Shown: positions 49,562 through 60,265, numbered from the stretch's first letter. The stretch is DNA of 64,000 bases from Marinobacter sp. ELB17 (GCF_000169375.1 NZ_AAXY01000002.1:310001-374000), one strand, 5' to 3'. The notes: generated by a model not told the origin, from the letters alone. Program-made: numbers and translations.

Positions 49562-50913
49562 AGCGCCTCCACCAGCGTGCGGAAGCGCTCACCGCGATCA
49601 ATATAATCACGGAACATATCCAGACTGGCGCAGGCCGGCGATAACAACACCCGGTCACCCGGTTGCGCCAGCCGCGCGGCGCTTGCCACCGCGTCGGCCA
49701 AGCTATTTTCAATATGGGTTGCGGTGCCCTGCGCCAGAACTTCTTGCAGCTGCGCCGCATCACGGCCAATCAGAACGACCGCACGGCAGTGTCGGCGTGC
49801 AGGGTCCGCTAGCGGGCTGAAATCGGCGCCTTTTCCATCACCGCCAGCAATCAGCACAATCTTGCCCGCCGCCGGTGCCAGACTGTCGAGCGCGGCAACT
49901 GTAGCGCCCACGTTGGTGCCTTTTGAATCGTTGATGTACTCAACGCCATTGACCAGGCGAAGTGATTCACAACGGTGGGGCAAACCGTGAAATGCGCGCG
50001 CGGTCGCCAGCATGCTATCCATGGGCAGACCGGCCGCTTTGCCCAGACCAAGCGCCGCCATCACGTTGCTGAGGTTATGGCGGCCGACTAGTCCAAGTTC
50101 ATCGGCGCGAATCAGATTATCCAACCCCCAGGTTACCCAGGGGTGGCCACTGACACTGTCGTCACGGGTGCTGAAGGTCTCCGGATTGACCCGGTTCATA
50201 CCAAAGCAGATAAAGCGCAGAGTGTTCCGCGCCATAGGTGTACTAAGGGCGTCATCCAGATTCACAATGGCGTACTGACAGCCACGGAATATCCGCTGTT
50301 TGGCTTGGTAATAGGCCATTTTATCTGGGTAACGATCCATATGGTCGTCACTGACATTGAGCACCGTAGCCGCCAGCGCATTCAGTTCATCCGTCGTCTC
50401 CAGTTGAAAACTGGACAGTTCCAACACGTATAAGCGCGCCCCGGTATTCAACAAATCCAGCGCCGGAGTGCCAATATTGCCACCCACTGCCACCTGGTAA
50501 CCGGCATCACGAGCCATGTCAGCGACCAGCGTGGTCACCGTGGTTTTGCCATTGGAACCGGTGATGGCAATAATCGGAGCATCGGCGGCTTCTGCAAACA
50601 GGTCAATATCACCGCGAATACGCGCGCCACTGGCAGCAGCAGCAGCGATAGCGGGCTCGGCCACACTAATACCCGGGCTTACAATCAGTTCACTGAAAGC
50701 GCTGAAAACGTCGCTGTCAAACGCACCCAAATGTACTTCGACGTCAGGCCAACCGGTTTGCAGCTCAGCAAGACCCGGTGGTGCCTCACGGGTGTCAGCC
50801 ACGGCCAGGTTGCGGCCTTGTGCTGCCAGATAGCGCACGCAGGAAAGCCCGGTTTTACCGAGCCCTACGATTAACGTGCGACGATCCGACACAATGACAC
50901 CCATATTCGGCAA
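49558..50913 (-). CDS. murD: MurD UDP-MurNAc-L-Ala:D-glutamate ligase
   Basis: It adds D-glutamate to UDP-MurNAc-L-Ala. The 451-residue protein has the N-terminal RTLIVGLGKTGLSCVRYL, the ATP loop ITGSNGKTTVTTLVADMA and YVLELSSFQLETTDELNA; VEYINDSKGTNVGATVAAL is the C-terminal catalytic segment. The start may be ATG 50913 or ATG 50904 (three codons on, MGVIVSDRR). It begins six bases after the mraY stop and overlaps ftsW by four. Confidence 0.96.
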   Translation of the reverse strand: MPNMGVIVSDRRTLIVGLGKTGLSCVRYLAAQGRNLAVADTREAPPGLAELQTGWPDVEVHLGAFDSDVFSAFSELIVSPGISVAEPAIAAAAASGARIRGDIDLFAEAADAPIIAITGSNGKTTVTTLVADMARDAGYQVAVGGNIGTPALDLLNTGARLYVLELSSFQLETTDELNALAATVLNVSDDHMDRYPDKMAYYQAKQRIFRGCQYAIVNLDDALSTPMARNTLRFICFGMNRVNPETFSTRDDSVSGHPWVTWGLDNLIRADELGLVGRHNLSNVMAALGLGKAAGLPMDSMLATARAFHGLPHRCESLRLVNGVEYINDSKGTNVGATVAALDSLAPAAGKIVLIAGGDGKGADFSPLADPARRHCRAVVLIGRDAAQLQEVLAQGTATHIENSLADAVASAARLAQPGDRVLLSPACASLDMFRDYIDRGERFRTLVEAL

Positions 50914-50919
50914 CCCTCC

Positions 50920-52005
50920 TTATCTCAGCTTCAAACTGGCCAAACCAATCAACACCAGAACCACGGTAATAACCCAAAAGCGCACGATAACCCGCGGCTC
51001 GGGCCAGCCTTTCAATTCGAAATGGTGATGCAGCGGCGCCATGCGGAAAATTCGCCGCCCGGTCAGGCGGAACGACGCCACCTGCAAAATTACCGATACG
51101 GTTTCCATCACAAACACGCCGCCCATGATGAACAGCACAATTTCCTGGCGCACAATCACCGCCACGATGCCAAGAGCTGCGCCCAGAGCAAGAGCACCGA
51201 CATCGCCCATAAACACCTGAGCGGGATAGGTGTTGAACCACAAAAACCCCAGACCGGCGCCTACAATGGCGCCGCAAAACACAATCAGTTCGCCGGTGCC
51301 AGGCAAGCGCGGAATCAACAGGTAATTGGCAAACTGGACGTGGCCCGACAGGTAAGCAAATATGCCCAGCGCAGCGGCTACCATCACCGTGGGCATAATC
51401 GCCAGACCGTCCAGTCCGTCGGTAAGGTTGACCGCGTTACTGGTGCCAACAATCACGAAATAGGTCAGCAGAATAAACAGCACCGGGCCCATAGTGAGCG
51501 ACACCTGCTTGAAAAACGGCAGATATAGCGAGGTTTCCTGAGGTAGAGACGCCGTCATAAACAACGCGATAGCGGCACCGGCGCCTACCACCGACTGCCA
51601 GAAGTACTTCCACCGGGCCGACAGGCCACGGGGGTTGCGCTCGACCACTTTGCGATAATCATCTACCCAGCCGATAGCACCAAATAGCAGAGTAACCAGC
51701 AGGGTGATCCACACGTAGCGATTGCTTAAGTCTGCCCACAATAGGGTACTGACAGCGATGGCCACCAGAATAAGAGCGCCACCCATAGTGGGCGTGCCGG
51801 CTTTGCTCAGATGGGTTTGTGGGCCGTCGTCGCGCACCGCCTGGCCAATTTGGTATTGCGCCAGCTTGCGAATCATCACCGGGCCCACCAGCAGCGAAAT
51901 CAGCAGCGCCGTTAACGTGCCCAGAATGCCGCGCAGGGTGAGGTACTGAAACACCGTCAGCGATGTGAAGTACTGTGAGAGTATCTCTGTCAGCCAGAGC
52001 AGCAT
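50920..52005 (-). CDS. mraY: MraY phospho-MurNAc-pentapeptide translocase
   Basis: The inner-membrane enzyme that makes lipid I on undecaprenyl phosphate. The 361-residue, ten-helix protein has the motifs [18 protein letters not shown] near residue 65, [20 protein letters not shown] (NxxNxxDGxDGLA active site) near 190, [17 protein letters not shown] and [20 protein letters not shown] with the metal/nucleotide loop near the C-terminus. Its start overlaps the murF 3' end by 16 bases; the N-terminus [16 protein letters not shown] matches E. coli MraY. Confidence 0.97.
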   Translation of the reverse strand: MLLWLTEILSQYFTSLTVFQYLTLRGILGTLTALLISLLVGPVMIRKLAQYQIGQAVRDDGPQTHLSKAGTPTMGGALILVAIAVSTLLWADLSNRYVWITLLVTLLFGAIGWVDDYRKVVERNPRGLSARWKYFWQSVVGAGAAIALFMTASLPQETSLYLPFFKQVSLTMGPVLFILLTYFVIVGTSNAVNLTDGLDGLAIMPTVMVAAALGIFAYLSGHVQFANYLLIPRLPGTGELIVFCGAIVGAGLGFLWFNTYPAQVFMGDVGALALGAALGIVAVIVRQEIVLFIMGGVFVMETVSVILQVASFRLTGRRIFRMAPLHHHFELKGWPEPRVIVRFWVITVVLVLIGLASLKLR

Positions 52006-53369
52006 GTGCCATTCACCTTATTTTTTATTCCCTCCGCCACAATCTCCATGGCGGAACTGCGAGAACCTTTTACCAGCACGGTGGCCGGTACCTGTGTGTT
52101 TTTTAAAACGGCGTTAATCGCCTGGTCGTGACTGGCGCAGATTTCGACCGTGGCACCAAATCCCCTGCCGTAGCCTTCACAGCCCGGGCCTACCGCCAGC
52201 AGCCGCTCAATGCCCAGATCACGAGCGTATTGCGCGACTTCCCGGTGCAGCTGGGCAGCCTGCTCGCCCAGTTCAGCCATGGCGCCCAGTACCGCAATGC
52301 GCGGTGACGGGCGTTTTGCCAGCACCGCCAGCGCGGCTTTGATCGACGCCGGATTGGCGTTGTAACTGTCATCAATGAGGGTCCAACCCTGCGCCAGTGG
52401 CTGTATGTGCAAGCGACCTTTTACCGCTAACACCTGCTCCAGCCCCGCTTTAATATGTTCATTGGTGGCGCCCAGTTCACGCGCTGCAGCGGCTGCCATA
52501 GCCGCGTTACTGAGATTGTGCTCACCTTCAAGACCAAGCCGTAGGTCGCAAAGCCAGCCATCTGGCCCGCTGATCTGCACCTGACCGCCAGCCCCGGCTA
52601 TGACCTTATAATCAGCGCCGGCATGGCCTGCGCGACTTACGCTTGCCACACGGCGACGGCCGGCACGGACCAGCCACTGATCAAACGCCGGATCGTCCCG
52701 ATTAAGCACAACCAGGCCATCATCAGCCACGCCGTCAATGATCTCGCCCTTGGCAAGCACGATGTTCTGGTAGCTGCCAAAACCTTCAAGATGGGCCTGG
52801 CCCGCGTTAGTCAGAATCGCCACCTGCGGTTTCACCATCGCTACGGTGTATGCAATTTCATTAAGGCCACTGGCGCCCAGTTCGATTGCACCAAATCGGT
52901 GCTCAGGCGCCAGACCAAACAGAGTCAGCGGCACACCAATGTGATTGTTCAGATTGCCCTGGGTTATCAAAGCCGGGCCCATTTGCTGCAAAATCGCCCC
53001 GGTCATTTCACGCACCGTGGTTTTGCCGCTGCTACCGGTAATGGCAATCAGAGTCGCGTTGCTGGTTGCACGGTGTCTCGTTGCCAGCTCGCCCAGCGCG
53101 ATCAAAGTGTCGCTGACCAGCAACTGGGGAAGGTCCACAGCGGCATCAATGCAATCCACGACAGCAGCGCTTGCGCCCTGCTCCTGCGCTTTTTGCAAAA
53201 ACCGGTGGCCGTCAAAATTCTCACCACGCAACGCCACGAACAACTGCCCTGGCAGCAAACTGCGGGTGTCGGTGTTAACAGCGTTAAACGTTAATTTGTC
53301 CGGCCCGTCAAAATGACAGTCAGGCTGCAACCATTGAACGGCTTCCGCTAGCGAAAAAGCGCGCATCAT
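51990..53369 (-). CDS. murF: MurF D-Ala-D-Ala-adding ligase
   Basis: It attaches D-Ala-D-Ala to UDP-MurNAc-tripeptide. The 459-residue protein shows [19 protein letters not shown], the ATP loop [17 protein letters not shown] near residue 110, [20 protein letters not shown] and the C-terminal [18 protein letters not shown]. Its start overlaps the murE stop by four bases (ATGA) and its end overlaps the mraY start by 16 bases. Confidence 0.96.
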   Translation of the reverse strand: MMRAFSLAEAVQWLQPDCHFDGPDKLTFNAVNTDTRSLLPGQLFVALRGENFDGHRFLQKAQEQGASAAVVDCIDAAVDLPQLLVSDTLIALGELATRHRATSNATLIAITGSSGKTTVREMTGAILQQMGPALITQGNLNNHIGVPLTLFGLAPEHRFGAIELGASGLNEIAYTVAMVKPQVAILTNAGQAHLEGFGSYQNIVLAKGEIIDGVADDGLVVLNRDDPAFDQWLVRAGRRRVASVSRAGHAGADYKVIAGAGGQVQISGPDGWLCDLRLGLEGEHNLSNAAMAAAAARELGATNEHIKAGLEQVLAVKGRLHIQPLAQGWTLIDDSYNANPASIKAALAVLAKRPSPRIAVLGAMAELGEQAAQLHREVAQYARDLGIERLLAVGPGCEGYGRGFGATVEICASHDQAINAVLKNTQVPATVLVKGSRSSAMEIVAEGIKNKVNGTCCSG

Positions 53370-54850
53370 GCCACTTCCTCCCGCTGTTTCAGAGCCTGGG
53401 TTACCTGCTCGCTGTCACTGAACGGATACTTGCAACCGGCGATATCCTGATAGTCTTCGTGGCCTTTGCCAGCGACCAGTACCAGATCGTCCGGGCCGGC
53501 CAGAGCAAGGGCAGCGGCGATGGCTTGGGCACGACTGTGAATCAGTTGAATCTTTTCCGGAGCTATAAATCCAGCCATAATATCGGCTGTGATAGCGGAT
53601 GGGGTTTCAGTACGCGGGTTGTCGTCAGTGACAATCACCAGATCAGCACCGTTTTCAGCCTGTTGCGCCATTTCCGGCCGCTTGCCACTGTCACGGTCGC
53701 CGCCACAGCCGAAAACGCAAATCAGCCGTCCGCTTACGTGGGGGCGCAACGCCGCCAGCGCGTTGTTCAAAGCATCAGGGGTGTGGGCATAGTCCACCAC
53801 CGCCCGGGCACCGTCGCCGGCGGTAAACACCTGCAAGCGTCCGGCGGGTGGCACTAGCCGGCGAACGCCGTGCTGCACTTGGGTTACATCAACCCCCAAC
53901 GCCATCACCGTGGCAACCGCAGCCAGTACATTGCTGGCGTTAAAGCGGCCCATCAGCGGCGCCTCGATGGTGAATTCGCCCCACCGGCCATCCAGCACGG
54001 CGCGAAAGCCGTTGTCCAAAGCGCAAAATTCTTTTAGCCATAACTCCGCTTGCGGTTCATGCAGGCTGAAGCGAAGGCGGTCACACTTGCCTTCAAGCTG
54101 GTGATAAAGCTTGCGACCAAATGGGTCGTCGACATTAATCACCACAAAGCGCAACTCTTCACGGCTGAAAAGCTTGGCCTTAGCTTCACCATAGGCGGCC
54201 ATGGAACCGTGGTAATCAAGATGATCCCGGGTCAAATTGGTAAACACCGCGGCCGTTAGAGTAAGACGATCGATTCGACCCTGGTCCAAAGCATGGGAAG
54301 ACACTTCCATCGCCGCAGCACGGCCGCCGCTGGCTAAAATACCTGCCAGTACCCGATTGGCTTGCACCACGTCCGGGGTTGTGTGCGTCGCCGGCTGCAA
54401 AGTCTCGGGCATGCCGTAACCTAATGTACCCAGCACGCCACAGGGCGTGCCTGCCGCCTGAAGTAGCTGGGCAATATACTGGGTTACCGAGGTTTTACCG
54501 TTGGTACCTGTTACACCGACAAGCTGCAGGCGTTGTGACGGGTATTCAAAAAACCGGTCCGCCAGCTTACCCAGACGGACTTTTAATTCGGGCACTGGCA
54601 CAATTAATGCGCCGCTACGCTCGCTGCACTCACCAGCCTGTTCAGATTCCAGCAAAATCACCGATGCGCCAGCGCGAATAGCGTCGTCTATATAATGTTC
54701 GGGCCCTGTATGAGCGCCCGCCAACGCAACAAACGCATCACCGGTTCGCACTTTGCGGCTGTCAGTTTGCAAGCCATGGATGGTCACATCGAATACCGAC
54801 GGCACCACAACCACGCCTTGCAACAGTGTATTTAGTGACGTTATCTGCAT
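53366..54850 (-). CDS. murE: MurE meso-diaminopimelate-adding ligase
   Basis: It adds meso-diaminopimelate to UDP-MurNAc-L-Ala-D-Glu. The 494-residue protein has the ATP loop GVTGTNGKTSVTQYIAQLL near residue 115, AAMEVSSHALDQGRIDRL, and the specificity motif TDDNPRTETPSAI; DNPR marks meso-DAP enzymes, whereas lysine-adding enzymes have DDPR-type or other forms at this place. This agrees with the Gram-negative wall and with the DAP-specific Mpl in the window. It starts two bases after the ftsI stop. Confidence 0.97.
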   Translation of the reverse strand: MQITSLNTLLQGVVVVPSVFDVTIHGLQTDSRKVRTGDAFVALAGAHTGPEHYIDDAIRAGASVILLESEQAGECSERSGALIVPVPELKVRLGKLADRFFEYPSQRLQLVGVTGTNGKTSVTQYIAQLLQAAGTPCGVLGTLGYGMPETLQPATHTTPDVVQANRVLAGILASGGRAAAMEVSSHALDQGRIDRLTLTAAVFTNLTRDHLDYHGSMAAYGEAKAKLFSREELRFVVINVDDPFGRKLYHQLEGKCDRLRFSLHEPQAELWLKEFCALDNGFRAVLDGRWGEFTIEAPLMGRFNASNVLAAVATVMALGVDVTQVQHGVRRLVPPAGRLQVFTAGDGARAVVDYAHTPDALNNALAALRPHVSGRLICVFGCGGDRDSGKRPEMAQQAENGADLVIVTDDNPRTETPSAITADIMAGFIAPEKIQLIHSRAQAIAAALALAGPDDLVLVAGKGHEDYQDIAGCKYPFSDSEQVTQALKQREEVA

Positions 54851-54852
54851 GG

Positions 54853-56598
54853 TCAGCCCCTCTCCCCGCTGGCGGATGAAGGTGCTGACGGTCGCGGCGC
54901 ACTGCTGTGCACTATGTCCAACTCCGGTTTGACATTAAGCAACCGCAAGGCATCGCTCATCACCCGTGCAAACACCGGCGCAGCAACCTCACCGCCGTAA
55001 TACTCGCTAGACTGAGGCGCATCCACCGCCACGATTGTGACGATTCGCGGATTATCAATGGGCGCCATGCCGGCAAAAATAGCCTTGTATTGGCCATCTT
55101 CGTAACCTTGAGCACCTACCAGGTGAACGGTGCCGGTTTTACCTCCGGCAGAATAGAACCCCGGTTGCGCGCGCTTGCCGGTACCGCGAGTGACAACGTC
55201 ACTTAGCATGCTGCGAATCTTTGCTGTTATCTGCTCTGACACCACACGCTCGCCGGTCGGCGCATGATCCAGCTTCAACAAGCTCAACGGATAGCGCACG
55301 CCACCGTTGGCAATGACCATATAAGCTTGGGCCAGCTGCAGCGCATTTACGCTAAGCCCGTAACCGTAAGACAGCGTGGCCTCTGCTGCCGGGCGCCATT
55401 TAACGGGCGAGGGCAGAACCCCGATAGCTTCACCCGGAAAACCAATGCCAGTCGGCTGACCCAGGCCGACCCGGGCGTAAAAATCGCGAATCACCTGGCC
55501 GCCAATCTCGGTGGCAATCTTGCTCATGCCTACGTTGCTGGACTTCACAACGATATCCGTCAGACTCAAAACGCCGTAGTTACCGCTATCACGAATGGTA
55601 AAACGGCCAAAACGGCGAAAACCCGGGGACGTATCAATCTGGCTGCCGATTGTGTATTGACCCGTTTCCAGCGCCGCTGCCATAGCCAGTGGTTTCATCG
55701 CAGAACCCGGTTCAAACAGATCGGTAATGGCTTTGTTGCGAAGATTTTCCGCCGCCAACTGGCTGCGGTCATTAGGGTTATAGGAGCCCTGATTCACCAT
55801 CGCCAGCACTTCGCCACTGTTCGCATCCAGCATCACCAAGGTGCCACCGCGGGCATTGTGAGCGCTAACGACCGCTTTCAATTCGCGGTAAGCCAAATAC
55901 TGCAGTCGCAAATCGAGGCTTAATGTCAGTTCGCCACCCGGACGGGCATCACGAATTAGTGTCAAATCTTTGATCAGCCGACCACGGTTGTCTTTCAACA
56001 CCCGCTTACGCCCGGACTCTCCGGACAAAACCCGGTTGAAGGCCAGCTCAATACCTTCCTGACCGTTCTCGTCTATGTTGGTAAAGCCAACAACGTGCGC
56101 GGTGACTTCTCCAGCAGGGTAGTAGCGCCGATATTCTTGGCGAGAGTAAACTCCGCCGATACCCAGAGCCATAGCGTTACGCGCCAGTTCAGGCTGGATT
56201 TTTCGGCGAAGATAAATAAATTCCCGAGCGGCATAGTCAATCAGTCGCTGACGCAGAGTCGCTTCGTTAAGGTGAAGCAGGCGAGCAAGATTGGCGATGC
56301 GCGGATCTTTTGCGTCCATCTCTGTTGGATTCATCCAAAGCGTCTGTACCGGCGTACTAACTGCCAGCGGTTCGCCATAACGATCGGAAATAACGCCGCG
56401 ATGGGCGTCTATGCTTTCTACGCGAATTGTCCGGACGTCGCCCTGCTGGCGCAAAAATTCGTTGTCGATAACGTGCAAATCCACCAAGCGCACGGAAATA
56501 GCACCGATCACCAGTACAAATGCGCCCAATACAAAGCCATAGCGCCAGTTAGCGGCGATGCGCTGACTCCATGTAGCTGTGGCTTGCGGGTCGGACAC
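54853..56598 (-). CDS. ftsI: FtsI, penicillin-binding protein 3
   Basis: The division-specific transpeptidase and partner of FtsW. The 581-residue protein has a single N-terminal membrane helix (about 20-42, FVLGAFVLVIGAISVRLVDL), a pedestal domain with GVISDRYGEPLAVSTPV, and the transpeptidase motifs with the active Ser in FEPGSAMKPLAM, the SxN motif in KSSNVGMSKIA and KTGTVHLVGA. The C-terminal tail is Pro/Ser-rich. It begins 73 bases after the ftsL stop; that gap shows nothing I can name. Confidence 0.97.
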   Translation of the reverse strand: MSDPQATATWSQRIAANWRYGFVLGAFVLVIGAISVRLVDLHVIDNEFLRQQGDVRTIRVESIDAHRGVISDRYGEPLAVSTPVQTLWMNPTEMDAKDPRIANLARLLHLNEATLRQRLIDYAAREFIYLRRKIQPELARNAMALGIGGVYSRQEYRRYYPAGEVTAHVVGFTNIDENGQEGIELAFNRVLSGESGRKRVLKDNRGRLIKDLTLIRDARPGGELTLSLDLRLQYLAYRELKAVVSAHNARGGTLVMLDANSGEVLAMVNQGSYNPNDRSQLAAENLRNKAITDLFEPGSAMKPLAMAAALETGQYTIGSQIDTSPGFRRFGRFTIRDSGNYGVLSLTDIVVKSSNVGMSKIATEIGGQVIRDFYARVGLGQPTGIGFPGEAIGVLPSPVKWRPAAEATLSYGYGLSVNALQLAQAYMVIANGGVRYPLSLLKLDHAPTGERVVSEQITAKIRSMLSDVVTRGTGKRAQPGFYSAGGKTGTVHLVGAQGYEDGQYKAIFAGMAPIDNPRIVTIVAVDAPQSSEYYGGEVAAPVFARVMSDALRLLNVKPELDIVHSSAPRPSAPSSASGERG

Positions 56599-56671
56599 GT
56601 TAGGGATTCCTGCGTAAGATTCTGTTCATTATCAAGCGGCCTAATAACTAACTTCGGCAGCTGCGTGAAAG

Positions 56672-57079
56672 TCAATAGGATCGTTTTTCTGGGACCAGAA
56701 GCGGCACCAACACAATGTCCTGGCGCCCGGGAACAACCATACCGAAACGCGTGGACGCCAAGCTTTCAACACGCCCGTGAGCACTCAGCGCACTTTGCTC
56801 TAACAGCAACTGACTCCACTCTCTCTGAAAATCGTCACGCTCTTCATGCAGTTGTGACAGTCCATTGAACAGAACACGATTTTTATGTGCACTCACCACC
56901 ACACCAATGGCAGAAGCCAGCAACATAATCACTAGCAACAGTGAGACCAAAACGTTGCTTTGCCGTGTTGCAACGAACACCTGACCGGAAATGCGCAGCG
57001 CAGACGCTACGCCACTCCTCACCACTTTGGTGTTCAAGCGGCGGGTTTGCACCCGCTCTTCAATAGCCACAGCGCCCAT
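56672..57079 (-). CDS. ftsL: FtsL division protein
   Basis: A small bitopic protein (135 residues) that forms the FtsQLB complex. A cytoplasmic part of about 43 residues is followed by one membrane helix (about 44-65; LVSLLLVIMLLASAIGVVVS) and a periplasmic coiled coil (about 70-105, with LHEERDDFQREWSQLLLEQS) ending in LASTRFGMVVP, the conserved RxxMxxP region. Primary sequence is weakly conserved, so the call rests on this plan and its place between rsmH and ftsI. Its ATG shares one base with the rsmH stop (TGATG) and AGGAG lies ahead of it. Confidence 0.92.
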   Translation of the reverse strand: MGAVAIEERVQTRRLNTKVVRSGVASALRISGQVFVATRQSNVLVSLLLVIMLLASAIGVVVSAHKNRVLFNGLSQLHEERDDFQREWSQLLLEQSALSAHGRVESLASTRFGMVVPGRQDIVLVPLLVPEKRSY

Positions 57080-58056
57080 CAGATTTTCTCCTGTGCAATG
57101 TCTGCGCGACGTTCCAACACCCGCATTACCGCGCTGCGGGCTCTTACGTTATCGCTCACCTCGTCAGACGCCGCCTTGCTGGGTTTACCAATAAGACGAT
57201 ACGCCGATGACTCTTCGGCTGCGGTGACCGGAATACCCTTTGGCATCTGCGGGCCGCGCGCCAGATCACGCATAAAACGCTTCACTAACCGATCTTCCAA
57301 CGAGTGAAAACTGATCACTACCAAACGGCCACCGGGGGCCAGTTTTTCGGCAGCGGCCTTCAATCCCAGCTCCAGATCTTCCAGTTCGCGGTTGATAAAA
57401 ATGCGAATAGCCTGGAATGTCCGGGTTGCCGGGTGTTTGTGTTTTTCCTTTTTTGGCACCGCCTTAGCCGCCAGTTCTGCTAACTCCAGAGTGGTGGTGA
57501 TCGGCGCTTCCGCTCGACGCTCCACGATCAGCCGGGCAATACGGCGGGAGAATCGTTCTTCACCATATTTGAAAATAACGTCAGCAATCACTTTTTCATC
57601 AGCGCTGGCCAGCCACTCTGCGGCACTGGGGGCTTGCTGAGGATTCATTCGCATGTCCAGGGGGCCCTGGCGCATAAAACTAAAACCACGAGAGGCATCG
57701 TCCAGCTGTGGCGAAGACACACCTAAATCCATCAATACGCCTTCAACCTGAGGCCAATGCGCCTGTTCCAGCGCCTGACCCAGGTCAGCAAACGAGCCAT
57801 GAAAAGCATTAAAACGTGAATCTGCCGCCGCCAGAGTACGAGCTTCATCGATGGCCTGCGGGTCTTTATCGATACCCAGTAGCGCGCCATTTTCAGCCAG
57901 GCGCTCAAGAATCATGCGGCTGTGGCCGCCACGGCCAAACGTAGCGTCAACGTAGCGGCCGCCGCTATCGGTCAGCAATAAATCTACCGCGGAGTCCAGC
58001 AATACCGAGCGATGCGAGAACGAACCCGCAGCGCCATCCGTCGACGTCAGCGTCAC
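57079..58056 (-). CDS. rsmH: RsmH 16S rRNA C1402 N4-methyltransferase
   Basis: It methylates N4 of C1402 in the 16S rRNA P site; RsmI in this window makes the 2'-O-methyl mark on the same base. The 325-residue protein has [19 protein letters not shown], the methyl-transfer motif [20 protein letters not shown] and the C-terminal [19 protein letters not shown]. The start is GTG at 58056, overlapping the mraZ stop by four bases (GTGA). It is the second gene of the dcw operon. Confidence 0.97.
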   Translation of the reverse strand: MTLTSTDGAAGSFSHRSVLLDSAVDLLLTDSGGRYVDATFGRGGHSRMILERLAENGALLGIDKDPQAIDEARTLAAADSRFNAFHGSFADLGQALEQAHWPQVEGVLMDLGVSSPQLDDASRGFSFMRQGPLDMRMNPQQAPSAAEWLASADEKVIADVIFKYGEERFSRRIARLIVERRAEAPITTTLELAELAAKAVPKKEKHKHPATRTFQAIRIFINRELEDLELGLKAAAEKLAPGGRLVVISFHSLEDRLVKRFMRDLARGPQMPKGIPVTAAEESSAYRLIGKPSKAASDEVSDNVRARSAVMRVLERRADIAQEKI

Positions 58057-58502
58057 AGCGACAAGTCCTTCATGGCGTCAGTCATCTCTTCGGCGTCAGG
58101 AGGTGTATCCAGCAAATGGTTCCAGCTTTCCTCGCTCCACAATTCCAGCTTTTTACCCTGGCCTATTAACATCAGTTTTTTCTCCAGCCGGGCGTATTGT
58201 CTGAGCGTGGGTGGAATCAGAACCCGGCCTGCCGAATCCAGTTCCATTTGGGCGGCATTACCCAGCACCAGGCGCTGCAGGCGTAATGCTGCTCTGCTCA
58301 TGTTGGGAAGCGCTTCAATGGCGGGACGCAATTCATCCCACACAGATTGCGGATACAACCGCAGACAACGGTCAGCGTCTGCAACCGTCAATATAAAACG
58401 GCCGCCACAGACCTGAATGAGCTCCTCGCGCACTTTGGCAGGGATCGCCAAGCGACCCTTAGCGTCCATATTGATCGCATGACTGCCAAAAAAATTACTC
58501 AT
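58053..58502 (-). CDS. mraZ: MraZ transcriptional repressor of the dcw operon
   Basis: A ring-forming regulator of the AbrB/SpoVT fold that represses its own operon by binding repeats in its leader. The 149-residue protein has the two conserved DxxxR helices: [17 protein letters not shown] near residue 12 and [17 protein letters not shown] near residue 88, each with the G-R-(L/V)-x-I-P core. It starts with ATG at 58502, preceded by AGGG, and is the first gene of the cluster. The binding repeats and a promoter lie directly upstream, so autoregulation is expected. Confidence 0.97.
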   Translation of the reverse strand: MSNFFGSHAINMDAKGRLAIPAKVREELIQVCGGRFILTVADADRCLRLYPQSVWDELRPAIEALPNMSRAALRLQRLVLGNAAQMELDSAGRVLIPPTLRQYARLEKKLMLIGQGKKLELWSEESWNHLLDTPPDAEEMTDAMKDLSL

Positions 58503-58526
58503 TAGCCCTGTCTCTGGGGTTTGAAA

Positions 58527-58571
58527 CCACTATAAACCACTAAAAACCACTAAAAACCACTTTTTCCCACT
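58527..58571 (-). promoter_or_regulatory. MraZ operator: five GTGG boxes at 10-bp period
   Basis: On the minus strand the box AGTGG(G/T) appears five times, at 58571, 58561, 58551, 58541 and 58531, exactly ten bases apart with A/T-rich spacers. The first box is GTGGG and the other four are GTGGT. They lie between the promoter and the mraZ start, which is where MraZ boxes (TGGG repeats in E. coli, AAAGTG in mycoplasmas) are known to sit. Confidence 0.88.
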
Positions 58572-58578
58572 TGTGCAC

Positions 58579-58607
58579 ACTATAGGAACACGCACCCTAC
58601 AATGCAA
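58579..58607 (-). promoter_or_regulatory. mraZ (dcw operon) sigma70-like promoter
   Basis: On the minus strand TTGCAT (58607-58602) and TATAGT (58584-58579) are separated by exactly 17 bases. Transcription would start near 58572, at the edge of the first MraZ box, so a bound MraZ ring would block initiation or early elongation. Confidence 0.7.
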
Positions 58608-58816
58608 GCGGCGACTATTAGAGCCAATATTAAAAAGTTTCTTTTAAGACAAGGAGTTACAAACAGAGCTGAAGGGAATTTGCCAGATTAAACTTAAGAA
58701 AATAAATAAAATCAAATACCTGCATCGAACATCGCAGACTGTCGTTGAGGTGTAAGATTTTTTGGCTATAAATCGCACAAAGGTGATTAAACAGGGGATT
58801 AAAAGAGGGGCGAAAA
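58608..58816. other. AT-rich intergenic stretch between mraZ and rnpB
   Basis: About 200 bases clearly richer in A and T than the surrounding genes, with runs such as AATAAATAAAAT. The left part could act as an upstream element for the mraZ promoter, and its right end carries the T run that follows rnpB on the minus strand. I see no reading frame with support and no RNA structure here. Confidence 0.5.
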
Positions 58817-58820
58817 AATC

Positions 58821-59171
<351 letters not shown>

Positions 59172-59178
59172 GGCGCCG

Positions 59179-59207
59179 ACAATAGCGCGGCGCCGCAGCC
59201 CATGCAA
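59179..59207 (-). promoter_or_regulatory. rnpB promoter
   Basis: On the minus strand TTGCAT (59207-59202) and TATTGT (59184-59179) have a 17-base spacing. The predicted start near 59172 coincides with the first base of the P1 helix of RNase P RNA. The element fits in the 51-base gap after rsmI. The -35 hexamer is identical to that of the mraZ promoter. Confidence 0.75.
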
Positions 59208-59222
59208 GCAAAAGCGCAGCGC

Positions 59223-60104
59223 TCAGCCACCACTTTTAAGATGCAAGGCGCGCTGGTAAAGCTCGTTCTTCTTGCGGCCGGTAATCTCCGCCACCATTTT
59301 CGCCGCAGTCTTAACTGGCAATTCGGTCAACAAAATCGTTAATAGGCGATCGGTGTCCAGCGTTGTCTGCTCACTATCGGGCTCTGGTGCTGCGCCGTGA
59401 ATCATCACCACAAACTCACCGCGACTGCCGTGGGGGTCCTGTTGCAATTCGGCCAGTACCTGCTCGGCTGTTCCGCAGTAAAAGGTTTCAAACGCCTTCG
59501 TCAGCTCCCGCCCCAACACCAACTCCCGGCCTGCGCCCATTATCGCAATGACATCAGCAATTGTATCGGTGATGCGATGTGGTGACTCATATAGAACCAG
59601 AGTTGACGTTTCGGCCTGCAGCGATTCCAGCACCGAACGACGGCCGGAACCTTTGGCCGGCAAAAAGCCGATAAACTGAAAACGATCGGTGGGCAGGCCA
59701 CTAGCGCTTAGGGCTGCTACCAGAGCACAAGCACCGGGTATGGGGCTAACCTGAAAGCCTTGGACTCGGGCTTCGCGCACCAAAATAAAACCGGGATCTG
59801 AAATCAATGGCGTTCCGGCATCCGAAACCAAAGCCACGCTACGGCCTGCCCCTAGCTCGGCGAGTATCCGACTATGTTGGTCACGCTCGTTGTGATCGTG
59901 TAGCGCCATCATTGGTTTGTGCAAGCCCAAGTGCTGCAACAGGCGCCCGCTGTGGCGCGTATCTTCAGCGGCAATCAGGTCTACCGTTGCCAAGGTTTTT
60001 ACCGCACGTGTCGATAAGTCGTCCAGGTTACCAATGGGCGTTGCGACAATATAAAGCACCCCGGCGCTAGTGGCTTGAGCCTTGTCTGCGTGCTTTGTAA
60101 CCAT
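59223..60104 (-). CDS. rsmI: RsmI 16S rRNA C1402 2'-O-methyltransferase
   Basis: A tetrapyrrole-methylase-fold enzyme that 2'-O-methylates C1402, the base also modified by RsmH. From ATG 60104 the 293-residue protein begins a short tail and then GVLYIVATPIGNLDDLSTRA; further marks are AEDTRHSGRLLQHLGL, VALVSDAGTPLISDPG and LVLYESPHRI. An upstream open extension of 25 codons is not conserved. The gene is divergent from lpoA, the same pair as E. coli yraL and lpoA. It precedes rnpB by 51 bases. Confidence 0.96.
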   Translation of the reverse strand: MVTKHADKAQATSAGVLYIVATPIGNLDDLSTRAVKTLATVDLIAAEDTRHSGRLLQHLGLHKPMMALHDHNERDQHSRILAELGAGRSVALVSDAGTPLISDPGFILVREARVQGFQVSPIPGACALVAALSASGLPTDRFQFIGFLPAKGSGRRSVLESLQAETSTLVLYESPHRITDTIADVIAIMGAGRELVLGRELTKAFETFYCGTAEQVLAELQQDPHGSRGEFVVMIHGAAPEPDSEQTTLDTDRLLTILLTELPVKTAAKMVAEITGRKKNELYQRALHLKSGG

Positions 60105-60265
60105 CGTGTTAACCGCCTTGCCCGCAAAAGCGAGACTGTGTGTATGAATCCGCGCGCTTACAGAAGCGCGGCATGACACTTACTTCATGTGAATTAATGC
60201 CGGAGCTGCTAAACTTTGCGGGTTTTTCTTCCAAGCTTAACCACCCGGAGCACGCTGAGCCAGCT

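Noticed and set aside
58527..58571. CRISPR-like periodic repeats upstream of mraZ
   Set aside because: Five-base boxes at 10-bp period match MraZ operators; no spacers of CRISPR length.
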